NCBI RefSeq assembly: GCF_001645385.1
Contig: NZ_LVHI01000037.1
Span: forward strand, 127,588 to 191,587
Reading direction: 5' to 3'
From: Rhodococcoides kyotonense
Lineage (GTDB): Bacteria > Actinomycetota > Actinomycetes > Mycobacteriales > Mycobacteriaceae
Length of the DNA stretch: 64,000 bases
Of the stretch, positions 39,178 to 48,015 are shown one piece after another. Each line of letters starts with the position of its first letter. The first letter of the stretch is position 1. The notes beneath the pieces were generated by a model, which ran no database searches, was not told the origin of the DNA, and saw nothing but the letters and a program-made list of their open reading frames with translations. A program made the position numbers and the translations under genes.

Positions 39178-40818
39178 TCAGCGGATATCGAACAGGCCTG
39201 CCACCGAGTCGGCTGCCAGTTCGAGATCGAATTCCGTCGGATCGATCGTGGCGTTCTTGCGCAGGCCGAGCCACTGGCGCGACTCTTCGTGGTGTTCATG
39301 GCCCGGGTCCGCGGCCGCGGTGAGGTGGGTGTACCAACCCCACGGCCCACCCGAGTCTTCGAAGGGCGTCAAGTTCGCGCCGTCGATGCACCGCGCTCCG
39401 ACGAACTCCGGGTCGGGCGGAGCGATCTCGTCGAGCTTGATCGCGTGCTCCCAACCGTCACCGAAATCGTATTCGTACGTCAGAGTGTCACCGGGTGTGC
39501 GGAGGAGAGCTCCGATGGGGACATCGTGCTCAATGCGCGCGTCACAGCCCAACTCGTCCACCCATTCGGTGGGACCGAAGATCGTCTGACCGTGATCCTC
39601 GGGGCCCGAAAGGAACTGATGAAGATGGGTGTCCTCCCAGCCGAACGCGCGCTGAAGAACGACATGCACCTCTCCGAGCGTAAGTTCGGGATCGAGTTCC
39701 AACCTACGCCAGACCGGCGGCAACGTCTCCAGCAGTCGGACGGTCACAACCAGTCGCTCGATGTCCTCCAACGGAATCGAGCCGAAAAGATCGACGGATC
39801 TCAGTGCCTCCAACACAGCTGGACGAACCCCTATTGGTACGTCGTAGACGCCATCGAGCTTAAGCCAGCCGTCGACCTCGAATTGTTGAAGCCTTCCGCG
39901 GATGATTGAATGTGCTGCAGCCTCATGAGAATTCGTGAATTGCAACTGTGATACTTCGCTCGGTGGCGTGTCTGTCATCGACCTCAAAACGATCTGAGCG
40001 GCAACGATGTTCGCGGCATGGAACGGGCCCATGGCGTCGTCGACCTCGAAGTAGCTACGAACGATGTACGTGACGGCAGCGCGGACGGCGGGCAGTGACG
40101 TCGTCTGGCTGGTGGGGACTGCGCGGGTCGACGTCAACTTGATGAGGCCGGCGCTGACCGCCGCGTCCCACAGCGTGGCCAGAGCGTGAACGTGACGCAC
40201 GGTCCGGGCCGTACGTTCTCCCTCGGAGAGTTCGACGCCGACAGCGTGCGCGAACTCCTCGATCAGCGCGGGGCGAGGCACGCCCGTGCTCGTAACCGGC
40301 TTGCCGTCGCCGACCCAGGCGAGGAGGAGCCGCAGTTGTCGGACAGGTCTCAGTGCAGACAAGGCCTCGAGCTCGTGCTCGGGTGACGGTGGAGTGAGTT
40401 CGATGTCGTCGGGTGTGAGTACTTGTGGCACAACGCTGTCCAGATAGCTGGCTAGGTCCGCGACGCAATGTGCGTGGTTTTCGGCGCTGCCGGTCCAGCG
40501 ACCGGTCTTCGCCAGGAACGCTAGGTAATCCAAGGCCATCGACACCATCGAGGAAGCGATGTCGGAGTCACTGGTTATGTCGTCGATGGACGCCAGAAAT
40601 ATGTGTGCGTCCTGAGGGAGCCACGCGGTCGGCACGAAGTCGGTATTCGTCTCGCCGATCACGGACAGAAGTGACTCGATGATCGAATTGATTCTCGCCG
40701 GGTCCTCGTCGTACCCCGTGTTTGCGAGCCACTTGTCGAATCCGTCGAGTGGGCTGACCGCGACATCGAAGAGCGGGATGACGTCGGCACCTGTTCGGCG
40801 GTTCTTGTCGGCGGTCAC
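39178..40818 (-). CDS. Plasmid pRiA4b ORF-3-like domain protein
   Basis: The protein has 546 aa if it starts at GTG 40818; the frame extends to 40917 and neither start has a good ribosome binding site. The C-terminal roughly 180 residues carry the pRiA4b ORF-3/IS1096 TnpR-like pattern: VWRRLELDPELTLGEVHVVL, RAFGWEDTHLHQF, LTYEYDFGDGWEHAI and GGPWGWYTHL. The N-terminal two-thirds are helical without a known domain; similar long versions are common in actinobacteria. Function is unknown, and no transposase is nearby despite the old family name. Confidence 0.75.
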   Translation of the reverse strand: MTADKNRRTGADVIPLFDVAVSPLDGFDKWLANTGYDEDPARINSIIESLLSVIGETNTDFVPTAWLPQDAHIFLASIDDITSDSDIASSMVSMALDYLAFLAKTGRWTGSAENHAHCVADLASYLDSVVPQVLTPDDIELTPPSPEHELEALSALRPVRQLRLLLAWVGDGKPVTSTGVPRPALIEEFAHAVGVELSEGERTARTVRHVHALATLWDAAVSAGLIKLTSTRAVPTSQTTSLPAVRAAVTYIVRSYFEVDDAMGPFHAANIVAAQIVLRSMTDTPPSEVSQLQFTNSHEAAAHSIIRGRLQQFEVDGWLKLDGVYDVPIGVRPAVLEALRSVDLFGSIPLEDIERLVVTVRLLETLPPVWRRLELDPELTLGEVHVVLQRAFGWEDTHLHQFLSGPEDHGQTIFGPTEWVDELGCDARIEHDVPIGALLRTPGDTLTYEYDFGDGWEHAIKLDEIAPPDPEFVGARCIDGANLTPFEDSGGPWGWYTHLTAAADPGHEHHEESRQWLGLRKNATIDPTEFDLELAADSVAGLFDIR

Positions 40819-40967
40819 TCCGACAGCATAGTGACGTGCGGCGGTGCTGCAATCCGCCCTGCTCGTCGACCATCGACTGTCATTCAAATGAAGTAACTTC
40901 CCGACGTAATGAAACATTCCGACCGCGAGGTCTTATATCCCTGCGGAATTACACCCCGACAGGAATC

Positions 40968-41135
40968 ATGGCGGCGATCAACTTCGAGTCCGAAACTGCT
41001 ATCGGCGGAGACATCAACCCTGGCCTGTCGCAGAACGTCACCATCGTGTTCGACATCCCGGTCGACGCGGTACCGACGACGCTGGAGGTTCACGACTCCA
41101 TGTTCTCCGGCGGCGCCGAAATCGCACTGTCGTAA
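40968..41135 (+). pseudogene. C-terminal remnant of a DUF4352 protein
   Basis: Only 55 codons remain. GGDINPGLSQNVTIVFDIPV then TLEVHDSMFSGGAEIALS matches the end of DUF4352 (Telomeric-repeat/MPR-type immunoglobulin-like) lipoproteins, which are normally near 180-200 aa with a signal peptide and lipobox. No N-terminal half is found upstream. The last 6 codons and downstream DNA are repeated at 43487. Confidence 0.7.
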
Positions 41136-41154
41136 CAGCTCTCACGTGGGATGC
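41118..41154 (+). repeat. 37-bp direct repeat, copy 1
   Basis: Begins GAAATCGCACTGTCGTAAC and ends ACGTGGGATGC. It matches 43487-43523 at 35 of 37 positions. It covers the last codons and stop of the DUF4352 remnant. Confidence 0.85.
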
Positions 41155-41203
41155 CCGAAAGGTCGAGGGTGCTCGGGCATCTCACGTGGATCGTTTCGAA
41201 CGG

Positions 41204-41497
41204 TTACACTGGGTCCCCTCCATCACGCCGTTCGAAGGGGAACGTCTCGAACTCGCCGCGATCCGCCTGCTCGAGGCTTTCGATCAACCACTTGGCGTTG
41301 GCCGGAGTCGAGAAGAGGTACATCGTCTCCATCGTCGAGCGGTATTCGGCCGCCGACATCAACACGACGTCGCCTGCTTTCGATGCGATTACAACAGGGT
41401 CCTCGTCCTTCAGGATTCGGGCCGATAGCTCGTCGAATCGAGCGAACGCCTCGACAGGATCTATCGGATCCGGGTAATGGTCGCGCCAGTCCTTCAT
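41204..41497 (-). CDS. Phd/YefM-type antitoxin, apparently orphan
   Basis: The protein has 97 aa. The central VVLMSAAEYRSTMETMYLFS, followed by PANAKWLIESLEQA, is the YefM/Phd family pattern. The N-terminus EAFARFDELSARILKDEDPV also fits. Antitoxins of this group bind DNA and neutralise a RelE/YoeB or Doc toxin encoded next to them. No toxin-like ORF is adjacent on either side, so either it is orphan or the toxin was lost with the rearrangement around it. Confidence 0.75.
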   Translation of the reverse strand: MKDWRDHYPDPIDPVEAFARFDELSARILKDEDPVVIASKAGDVVLMSAAEYRSTMETMYLFSTPANAKWLIESLEQADRGEFETFPFERRDGGDPV

Positions 41498-41735
41498 GGC
41501 TTCATCTCACTTCCGCCCACCCACTGCAGGAGAGCCGCTCATCGTCGCATAGTCGTCGCGCGGAAGCGAGGCATTATCGGTGACCGAGGAAAGAAACTCG
41601 CCCGATCATTCGAACGAACGAATCATGAGCTTTGACATGCGCTTTCGTGATGACTCGATCGCGTTCTGTCCTGACATTCCGCGGATGTGATGCATAGTGG
41701 CCATCTGTAGTCCGAGAAGCAGGAAGTGAACCCTC

Positions 41736-43481
41736 GTGGGCAAAGCAGTAGCGACCGACAACGACAAGTGGATTGTCGTCGACGTCGAGACCTCAGGTCT
41801 CAAAGCCGGACGTGATCGGGTGCTCAGTGTCGCTGCGCTGACGGTCGACGAGCACGGCCGCGTCGGGCAAGAGCTTTCGACGTTGGTGAATCCCGGCTGC
41901 GATCCGGGACCGGTTCACATTCACAAGCTGACGCCCGAGCGATTGGCTGGCGCACCGAGTTTCGAAGACATCGCGCCGCGGCTGATGGAATTGCTCGACG
42001 GCCGGACAATGGTGGCACACAATGCCAGCTTCGATCATGGATTCCTGAAGCTCGAAGCGATGCGCGCAGGTCTGAATCTGCCAACGAAGCAACGGCTGTG
42101 CACGGTCGCGCTCTCCAGGCGACTTCAACTCGACCTTCCCAATCACAAACTTGCGACGTTGGCCGCGCACTGGAAAGTGCTGCAGTCCAACGCGCACGAT
42201 GCGTACGACGACGCCCGCGTACTCGCCCAGATCTTCACCCACAGCTCGCGTCTGGCCAGGTCTCTCGATCTGCCTCTCCCCGTGGTGAAGTGTACCGAGC
42301 GTCTGACGCTGTATCCCGACTCGATTCCTCGTACGAACTGCGAATGGGAGAACCCGGGCCCTGTCGGCGCCGACGGCGTTCTGGTGCAAGGCATGCGGGT
42401 GGTGATCAGCGGTGACACCAGGATCCCTCGACTGCAGCTCGCTGCGCAACTGACAGCTGCGGGGCTCGACGTCATGAACTCCGTGAGTCGGTACACGAGC
42501 GTCGTCGTGTGTTCGGATCCGACGTCGGATAGCAGGAAAGTCGAACGCGCACGCGCACATGGTTTGCCGGTGATTTCCGAGGAGCGCGTCGTAGAGCTTC
42601 TTCGGTCGGTCACGCCCGGCACGCGAAAAGGTGAGCGATCGGCGCCGTCGGTTATGGTCGCACCGAGCAAGCCGACGACCGCGTCGAAGCCGTGGCAGAG
42701 CAAGCGTGTGCTGGTCGTGGGTGGATCACATGCGGAGTCGGTGCTGATGCGGTCACGTCTGATTCAGCTCGGAGCAACACCCGCAGTCAACCTAAGCGCA
42801 GGAGTGACAGACGTGTTGGTACTCGCAGGCGGCGACGGCGATCCGCGGATGCCGCGCGTCGTCGAACGCGGTCTGCCCTTGCTCACACAGGTGCTGGTCG
42901 ACGGAGCGCTGGACCTCGATGAGCCGTCGCCCCCATCGTCCCCGCGTCCGACGATCGCGCCGCTTGTCCCACGCGGAGGTGTCGTCGACATCGCTCCTGA
43001 TGTGTCGTCCCTGACTGTCAACAGCTCGTGGCATGCGTCGGACTCGTCACCAATCGGGGTAGACGTTGTCGCCTTCTTACTGAATGGTGACGAGCTGGTG
43101 TCGAGCGACGAGGATTTCGTCTTCTACAACGCTCCGGCCACGTCGGAGGGCTCGGTCGCCCTCACGATCGACGGTGACAGCGAGCAAGGGGTTCGCATCG
43201 ACTTGTCGGTCGTACCATCGGAATGCGAGCGAATCGTCGTGGCCGCGGCGATCGAAGGCGAACGCACTTTCGGTGACGTGGGAGCGGTGTCTGTTTCTCT
43301 CGAAGGGCCTGAAACTGCGCTCGCAACAGCGGTTCTCGACGCAGCCACGACCGAGAGAACATTGTTGCTGGCTGAAATTTATCGGCGCAACGGAGCCTGG
43401 CGATTCCGTGCCGTCGGGCAGGGGTACGACGATGGTCTGGCGGAACTCGCCGTCCGATATGGCGTGGAGGTCGACGATTGA
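41736..43481 (+). CDS. DEDDh 3'-5' exonuclease fused to BRCT and TerD domains
   Basis: The protein has 581 aa and starts with a GTG near 41735 after AGGAAG. Residues about 8-180 are a DnaQ-like exonuclease: WIVVDVETSGL (DxE), VAHNASFDHGFL (the second D) and NAHDAYDDARVLAQIF (H and D). About residues 205-300 form a BRCT domain (VQGMRVVISGDTRIPRLQLA), with a second degenerate BRCT-like stretch to about 385. The C-terminal roughly 170 residues are TerD-like: SPIGVDVVAFLLNGDELVSS, DFVFYNAP and LLAEIYRRNGAWRFRAVGQG. TerD binds Ca2+ and is linked to tellurite and stress resistance. The combination suggests DNA processing tied to a stress signal. Confidence 0.88.
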   Translation: MGKAVATDNDKWIVVDVETSGLKAGRDRVLSVAALTVDEHGRVGQELSTLVNPGCDPGPVHIHKLTPERLAGAPSFEDIAPRLMELLDGRTMVAHNASFDHGFLKLEAMRAGLNLPTKQRLCTVALSRRLQLDLPNHKLATLAAHWKVLQSNAHDAYDDARVLAQIFTHSSRLARSLDLPLPVVKCTERLTLYPDSIPRTNCEWENPGPVGADGVLVQGMRVVISGDTRIPRLQLAAQLTAAGLDVMNSVSRYTSVVVCSDPTSDSRKVERARAHGLPVISEERVVELLRSVTPGTRKGERSAPSVMVAPSKPTTASKPWQSKRVLVVGGSHAESVLMRSRLIQLGATPAVNLSAGVTDVLVLAGGDGDPRMPRVVERGLPLLTQVLVDGALDLDEPSPPSSPRPTIAPLVPRGGVVDIAPDVSSLTVNSSWHASDSSPIGVDVVAFLLNGDELVSSDEDFVFYNAPATSEGSVALTIDGDSEQGVRIDLSVVPSECERIVVAAAIEGERTFGDVGAVSVSLEGPETALATAVLDAATTERTLLLAEIYRRNGAWRFRAVGQGYDDGLAELAVRYGVEVDD

Positions 43482-43486
43482 TGCTT

Positions 43487-43523
43487 GAAATCGCACTGTC
43501 GTAACAACTCTTACGTGGGATGC
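43487..43523 (+). repeat. 37-bp direct repeat, copy 2
   Basis: Same as 41118-41154 with two substitutions. Here it reads as a six-codon tail ending TCGTAA directly after the exonuclease gene, without any DUF4352 gene body. Confidence 0.85.
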
Positions 43524-43673
43524 ATGAGGTCTGTGCGGAATTCGGCGCTAGCGGCGATGTCCCGGCCGACACGGCTCGCAACGAGGGCAGCGAACAACGA
43601 GGTCGGAGCGGGCAGTGCCCGCACGAACGCGCACGCTGAGTGCGGCGTCCAGGAGATCGCTCTCGGTGATCGG

Positions 43674-44576
43674 TTACTTCTCGTCTGCGAGTTCTCGGAT
43701 TGCGCTAGCGACGGGTGCCCATGCTTGTTCGGGAAGGTCATGCCCGACGTCGGGCATGATCAGGGTGCGTGAACCGGAAATTTTCGACGAGATCGCGTGC
43801 GCAGCTTTCGTTTTGATGAGCGGGTCGTCTTCGCCGTGTATCACCATGGTCGGCCGCTGAATTTCGCTGATGGCGGGACCGCTCCACTGAGCGCCGATCT
43901 GTCGACTCTGTGCCTCCTGATTGTGAACCCCCGGGTCGGGATTGCTTTCCAGCGCGGCTCGCGCCGAAGCTTCGTCGAATCGGCGGCGGGGTGATGCCAG
44001 AAGTCGTGCGACTGCAAGTCCCGCTTCGATCGAACCTTCTCGGGTGTCTGGGAACTTCAGGCGCGCGAACTTCGACAGTGTTCCCAGGCGGATGTACCGG
44101 AACGTGCGGAAGCCGGTGATGTCGCCCGGAACGGACGCGATCGTGGTCAGGGAACGCACTCGGTCGGGGTGGCGGAGGGCGACGCGCTGTGCGAGGGCGC
44201 CACCTAGTGAAATTCCGAGTATGTGGGCGGTGACCCAGCCGAGTTCGTCGAGCACCGCGATGGCGTCGTCCGCCATGTCTTCGGCGGAGTATGCCTCGCC
44301 GCGTTTGGTCAGCAGTGCCGTGATGGGATTTCGTGTCGCTGTCGGCGGCAGATGCGTCGACTCGCCGCCGTCGCGCTGGTCGTAGCGCGCGACGGCAAAG
44401 CCGTGTTCGGCCAGTTGCCCACAGAATCCGTCCGGTACTGCGTGACGGTTGACGCCCAGTCCGGTTGCGATCAGTAGTGGCTCGCCGCCGAGGTGCGGCT
44501 TGAACTGATCGAAGGCGAGCCGCACCGATCCGTTGTTCGCCCATCTCCTTGGTCCCCATGCGTTGTCGTGTGTCAT
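43674..44576 (-). CDS. Alpha/beta hydrolase
   Basis: The protein has 300 aa and starts at ATG 44576 after GGGAGG. The fold motifs are LLIATGLGVNRHAVPDGF (near the oxyanion hole), RYDQRDGGES, the nucleophile elbow GISLGGALAQ, the acid region MVIHGEDDPLIKTKAAH and the catalytic His in PDVGHDLPEQAW. It hydrolyses an unknown ester or lactone. It is divergent from a TetR regulator with a palindrome between them, so it is probably that regulator's target. Confidence 0.85.
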   Translation of the reverse strand: MTHDNAWGPRRWANNGSVRLAFDQFKPHLGGEPLLIATGLGVNRHAVPDGFCGQLAEHGFAVARYDQRDGGESTHLPPTATRNPITALLTKRGEAYSAEDMADDAIAVLDELGWVTAHILGISLGGALAQRVALRHPDRVRSLTTIASVPGDITGFRTFRYIRLGTLSKFARLKFPDTREGSIEAGLAVARLLASPRRRFDEASARAALESNPDPGVHNQEAQSRQIGAQWSGPAISEIQRPTMVIHGEDDPLIKTKAAHAISSKISGSRTLIMPDVGHDLPEQAWAPVASAIRELADEK

Positions 44577-44595
44577 TTCGAGCCTCCCATTAACA

Positions 44596-44610
44596 GAGTT
44601 CACTGAACTC
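44596..44610. promoter_or_regulatory. Palindrome in hydrolase/tetR intergenic region
   Basis: GAGTTCACTGAACTC is a perfect 7-1-7 palindrome between the two divergent starts, typical of a TetR operator. Confidence 0.6.
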
Positions 44611-44659
44611 AGTTTTACCATAGGTGCGACGGAAGAGGATCGAGAGGCGGGTTACCCGA

Positions 44660-45361
44660 GTGGCTGAGTCCGGGAGGGAGCGACCCCTCACCACAGTGTG
44701 GGAGCGCTCGTACGGCACACGCGGACCGGCGCCGGCGCACAGCCGCGACGACGTCGCTGCCGCTGCGATCGAGCTGGCGAGTGAGAGTGGTTTGTCGGCC
44801 GTCTCCACTCGTCGGATTGCGCAGAAGCTCGGTGTGAGTCAGTCAGCGTTGTATCGCTATGTGGCGGGGCTCGACGACGTGTTCGACCTGATGGTGGATG
44901 CCGCTGTCGCCGAGATCGATCTCGATGTTCCCCTGCACGGCGATGCCGTCGGCGACCTCGTTGCGCTCGCGTCTCGCGCGAAAGCAGTGCACGTGGACAA
45001 ACCGTGGTTGCTGGATGTCCCGATCGAAGCGCTGCGGATCGGGCCTCGTGGGATCGACTTTCTCGAATATGGGGTTCGCGCACTCGGGGTCGTCGACCTA
45101 CCGGGTCCCGTAAAACTGCAGATCATTGCTGTGATGAATTCGCTTGTCCAACAGTTCGCTCGCGCCGAGGTCGGTGAGGGAGCGGCGCATCGGGGCCGCT
45201 TGTTGGCGCACGCGGCATATTTGCACAAGACGGCACTCGCGGGCAATCATCCGAATCTAGCTGCAGCTCTCGCTGATTCGGACAGCGACGGCACCGGTCC
45301 TGGTGAGATGTTCGAGCCCGTGATGCGTCGGATGCTCAGCGGTGTGCTGGGGCTGGACTGA
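44660..45361 (+). CDS. TetR-family regulator
   Basis: The protein has 233 aa from GTG 44660; GTG 44624 in the same frame is possible and neither has a strong ribosome binding site. The HTH is AAAAIELASESGLSAVSTRRIAQ followed by LGVSQSALYRYV. The C-terminal ligand domain resembles TetR_C (AVHVDKPWLLDVPIEALRIG), as in TetR/TipAL-type actinobacterial regulators. It likely represses the divergent hydrolase gene through the palindrome at 44596. Confidence 0.85.
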   Translation: MAESGRERPLTTVWERSYGTRGPAPAHSRDDVAAAAIELASESGLSAVSTRRIAQKLGVSQSALYRYVAGLDDVFDLMVDAAVAEIDLDVPLHGDAVGDLVALASRAKAVHVDKPWLLDVPIEALRIGPRGIDFLEYGVRALGVVDLPGPVKLQIIAVMNSLVQQFARAEVGEGAAHRGRLLAHAAYLHKTALAGNHPNLAAALADSDSDGTGPGEMFEPVMRRMLSGVLGLD

Positions 45362-45695
45362 AGTGGCGTCGCGGTACGGCCGCTCGGAACGGCAAGCCCG
45401 GACCCGCCGCCAGGATGTTCTGACACCGTCGATCCCGCCGACCCACAGGTCGGGGACGAGTCGGTAGCCGTCGCCCGCCCGTCGAACGAAGGTGACACCG
45501 GGACACTCGGTGTGTGCGCTGGCAATTCGGAACCGGTTTGGTCGACCTCTGCGAAACAAGCGACGCCGCGCGTCCGCAGCTGCGTCGGGGCCGACATCGA
45601 ATGAACATCAATGAGCTGGTACCGAAGTCGGTATAAACGTAGCTTGACGTTCGTATATCAAGCTTTATAATCTTAAAGCTTGGTATGGTGCGTTC
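45362..45695. other. 334-bp gap with AT-rich Fic promoter
   Basis: No gene is supported. The last 60 bases are unusually AT-rich for this genome and hold an inverted repeat (see 45657-45684). A minus-strand frame near 45400-45530 (PGVTFVRRAGDGYRLVPDLW) is suggestive of a decayed coding fragment but has no start or family that I can name. Confidence 0.45.
45657..45684. promoter_or_regulatory. Inverted repeat upstream of fic
   Basis: ATCAAGCTTTA and TAAAGCTTGGT form 10 of 11 complementary pairs around a short spacer, 12-39 bases before the ATG of the Fic gene. It may be an operator, perhaps for the Fic protein's own C-terminal winged helix. Confidence 0.55.
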
Positions 45696-46904
45696 ATGGC
45701 GAACGGTCCGACGCAGGGTGTGCCCGCTGTGGAGTTCGAATCCCGGCCGTGGCACCCGTCGGCGCATGCATCCAGAACCCAGCGTCGGTTACATGCCGGC
45801 GACTATGAAGCCGCAATCCCCGCCTCCATCGGTGATGCCGAAGTTCGGCTTTCCGTTGAACTTGTGGCGGAATCCGAAGATGCCCTCCGTGAGATCGTTC
45901 GGTTCGACGAGTACGCTTCGCGAAAACTCGGCCCATCCACCGAATTGGCACCGATGACGTCGATCCTGCTTCGCTCCGAGAGTGCTGCGTCGTCGCAGAT
46001 CGAGAACCTCACCGTGGGCGCAAGGTCGCTTGCGCTGGCGGAGCTCGGCTCTCCCAGCAGTCGCAACGCGTCGATCGTCAGCGGCAACGTGCGCGCGATG
46101 GAGGCCGCTCTGGCGGCGAGTGCAACTGTGTCTGCAGAGTCCGTGTTGGAAATGCATCGTGCTTTGATGGAACCCGCCGGTGATCCCGACGCGGGTCGTT
46201 GGCGAACGCAGCAGGTTTGGATCGGTGGTTCCGATTTCGGTCCGCACCGAGCCGAATTCGTTCCGCCGCATCATGATCGGCTCGGGGCGGTGTTGGATGA
46301 CTTCTTCGTATTCGCGTCGAGGACCGATCTTCCCGTTTTGCCCCACATAGCGATCGCGCATGCACAGTTCGAAACGATTCACCCGTTCACCGACGGGAAT
46401 GGAAGAACCGGCAGAGCTTTGGTCCACACGATGTTGCGTCGAGCCGAGGTTGTCGAACGTGTCACTGTCCCTTTGTCTGCGGGACTGCTGACAGACACCG
46501 CGTCCTACTTCTCTAGCCTTGGTGAATACCGGACGGGGAATGTCGAGCCGATAGTCAGCAGGCTGAACACTGCGACATTCACCTCGGTAGCGAACGGGCG
46601 TGCGCTCGTCGACGATTTGGCAGCTGCACGAGATTGTTTCATAGACAGGATCGTTGCGCGTCGAGATTCGGTCGCGTGGAGACTGGTCGATGCGCTAATC
46701 GCGCAGCCGGTCATCGACAACGGTTTCGTACAAAGGGCTTTCGGTGTCAGTGACATATCCGCACAACGTGCGATCGATCGGCTCGTCGACGCAGAGATTC
46801 TGCTTCAGACGTCGAAAGGACGACGTAACCGTGTGTGGCAGGCGGACGAGATACTGGGGGCGCTCGACCGATTCACCGAACGGACCCGACGTTTTGCGAC
46901 GTAG
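45696..46904 (+). CDS. Fic-family protein (AMPylase) with N-terminal inhibitory motif
   Basis: The protein has 402 aa; ATG 45696. The active-site loop is HPFTDGNGRTGRAL (about residues 229-242), matching HPFx(D/E)GNGRxxR, so catalysis should be possible. It transfers AMP or a related moiety to target proteins. SSQIEN near residue 100 fits the class II/III inhibitory pattern (S/T)xxxE(G/N), suggesting autoinhibition. The C-terminus (VSDISAQRAIDRLVDAEILLQ) is a winged helix, common in bacterial Fic proteins of the Fic_N/HTH type. The gene is monocistronic with an AT-rich promoter. Confidence 0.9.
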   Translation: MANGPTQGVPAVEFESRPWHPSAHASRTQRRLHAGDYEAAIPASIGDAEVRLSVELVAESEDALREIVRFDEYASRKLGPSTELAPMTSILLRSESAASSQIENLTVGARSLALAELGSPSSRNASIVSGNVRAMEAALAASATVSAESVLEMHRALMEPAGDPDAGRWRTQQVWIGGSDFGPHRAEFVPPHHDRLGAVLDDFFVFASRTDLPVLPHIAIAHAQFETIHPFTDGNGRTGRALVHTMLRRAEVVERVTVPLSAGLLTDTASYFSSLGEYRTGNVEPIVSRLNTATFTSVANGRALVDDLAAARDCFIDRIVARRDSVAWRLVDALIAQPVIDNGFVQRAFGVSDISAQRAIDRLVDAEILLQTSKGRRNRVWQADEILGALDRFTERTRRFAT

Positions 46905-46939
46905 TAGCCGTTCGAGCGTCGACTGTGCTCGTGTAGTCG

Positions 46940-47902
46940 TCAGGTTGTCGTGTCAGCGGCGAATTTCTCTCGAATCTCGCGGCTGATCGCGCCGCGGTCG
47001 GCCACGGTGTACCCGTGTTCGCGAGCCCACGCGCGGATCACGGTGTTCGACGGTCCCGTCGCGGGTGGCTTCTTCGCGGGAAGCGTGGCTGTGGAGTTCA
47101 TGGCGTCAGAGTCGCCGGAAATCCATGTCATCGCAGCGGCGAGATAGCGAAACGTCCACTCTTCGGCGAGCTTTCGAGTCTGCGCAAATACGATCGGCAC
47201 CGTCGGGTAGCGAACCTGCAATTCTGCGAGACCGTCGGCGGCATCCTTGGCCGACACGAACTTCGACGCCAGCATCGTTGAATATTGATCCTCGACGACG
47301 ACCGCGGCCCTCGGGAGCGACGCCAGATCGGCCATTGCGTAACGCAATCGACCCGACGTCATGCTCGACAGCAAGTCAGCCGCCGACTTCCGTTCGACCG
47401 ATGCGACGATCTTGCCGTCGGACACAACCGCGTAGTCACCGCACGGAAGTGCCTGCTTCGTGGTGCGTGCGCGCTGTTGGGTGAAGCTGTACGCGTAGCG
47501 TTCGTGTGCGTCGACGACGATCTCGAGCTCCGCGATGCCCGACGCCTTCGATCGCGACGGCGCCGTGTTCGGTCTCGATTGAGTTCGGGTTCGCGGCGAC
47601 TGCCAGAACACCATGTCGCGGCCGCGGGCCTTCGTGAAGACGATCTGCGATCGGTTCTCTCGACTGCGGGTGGCAACGATGTCGATCGCGGCACCGCGAC
47701 GCTCGCACACCCGAAGCTCGATGCGTTCGACGATCTCGGGTTTCGTGGGCCATTCTTCGTCGGCGACGGGGTGGCAGTAGACGGCGTTGGTTCGGGGCCA
47801 CACATCACGGGCCCGGAGAATCGGCACACCGGCCAGAGGGATGCGGAGTAAGTAGGGCAGCGAGGAACCCTCGTCGGGGTTCTTGGCAATCAGCAACTCC
47901 AT
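46940..47902 (-). CDS. ERCC4-type nuclease domain fused to C-terminal Lsr2-like DNA-binding domain
   Basis: The protein has 320 aa from ATG 47902. The middle shows the ERCC4/XPF nuclease pattern: ELEIVVDAHERYAYSF, CGDYAVVSDGKIVASVERKS and SGRLRYAMADLAS. The canonical site is GDX(n)ERKxxxD; ERKSAADL fits it. After a basic linker the last roughly 40 residues (SNTVIRAWAREHGYTVADRG) are the Lsr2 AT-rich-DNA-binding fold of mycolate bacteria. The N-terminal roughly 140 residues are unassigned. It probably cleaves DNA at sites chosen by AT-rich xenogeneic sequence; inferred only. Confidence 0.85.
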   Translation of the reverse strand: MELLIAKNPDEGSSLPYLLRIPLAGVPILRARDVWPRTNAVYCHPVADEEWPTKPEIVERIELRVCERRGAAIDIVATRSRENRSQIVFTKARGRDMVFWQSPRTRTQSRPNTAPSRSKASGIAELEIVVDAHERYAYSFTQQRARTTKQALPCGDYAVVSDGKIVASVERKSAADLLSSMTSGRLRYAMADLASLPRAAVVVEDQYSTMLASKFVSAKDAADGLAELQVRYPTVPIVFAQTRKLAEEWTFRYLAAAMTWISGDSDAMNSTATLPAKKPPATGPSNTVIRAWAREHGYTVADRGAISREIREKFAADTTT

Positions 47903-48015
47903 CTTGGCGATACTGCCAGGTTCGCCGGCGTGGTCGGCTTGTTCTTGCGTCGACCGGAACCGCACCCGTCCCTGATGCGTCTAATCTGTCGACCGTCAAG
48001 ACCGAGGGGGTTCGG

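Noticed and set aside
39178..40818. IS1096 transposon relic
   Set aside because: The pRiA4b ORF-3 domain is related by name to an IS1096 passenger, but no transposase or terminal repeats are near, so I treat it as a chromosomal gene.
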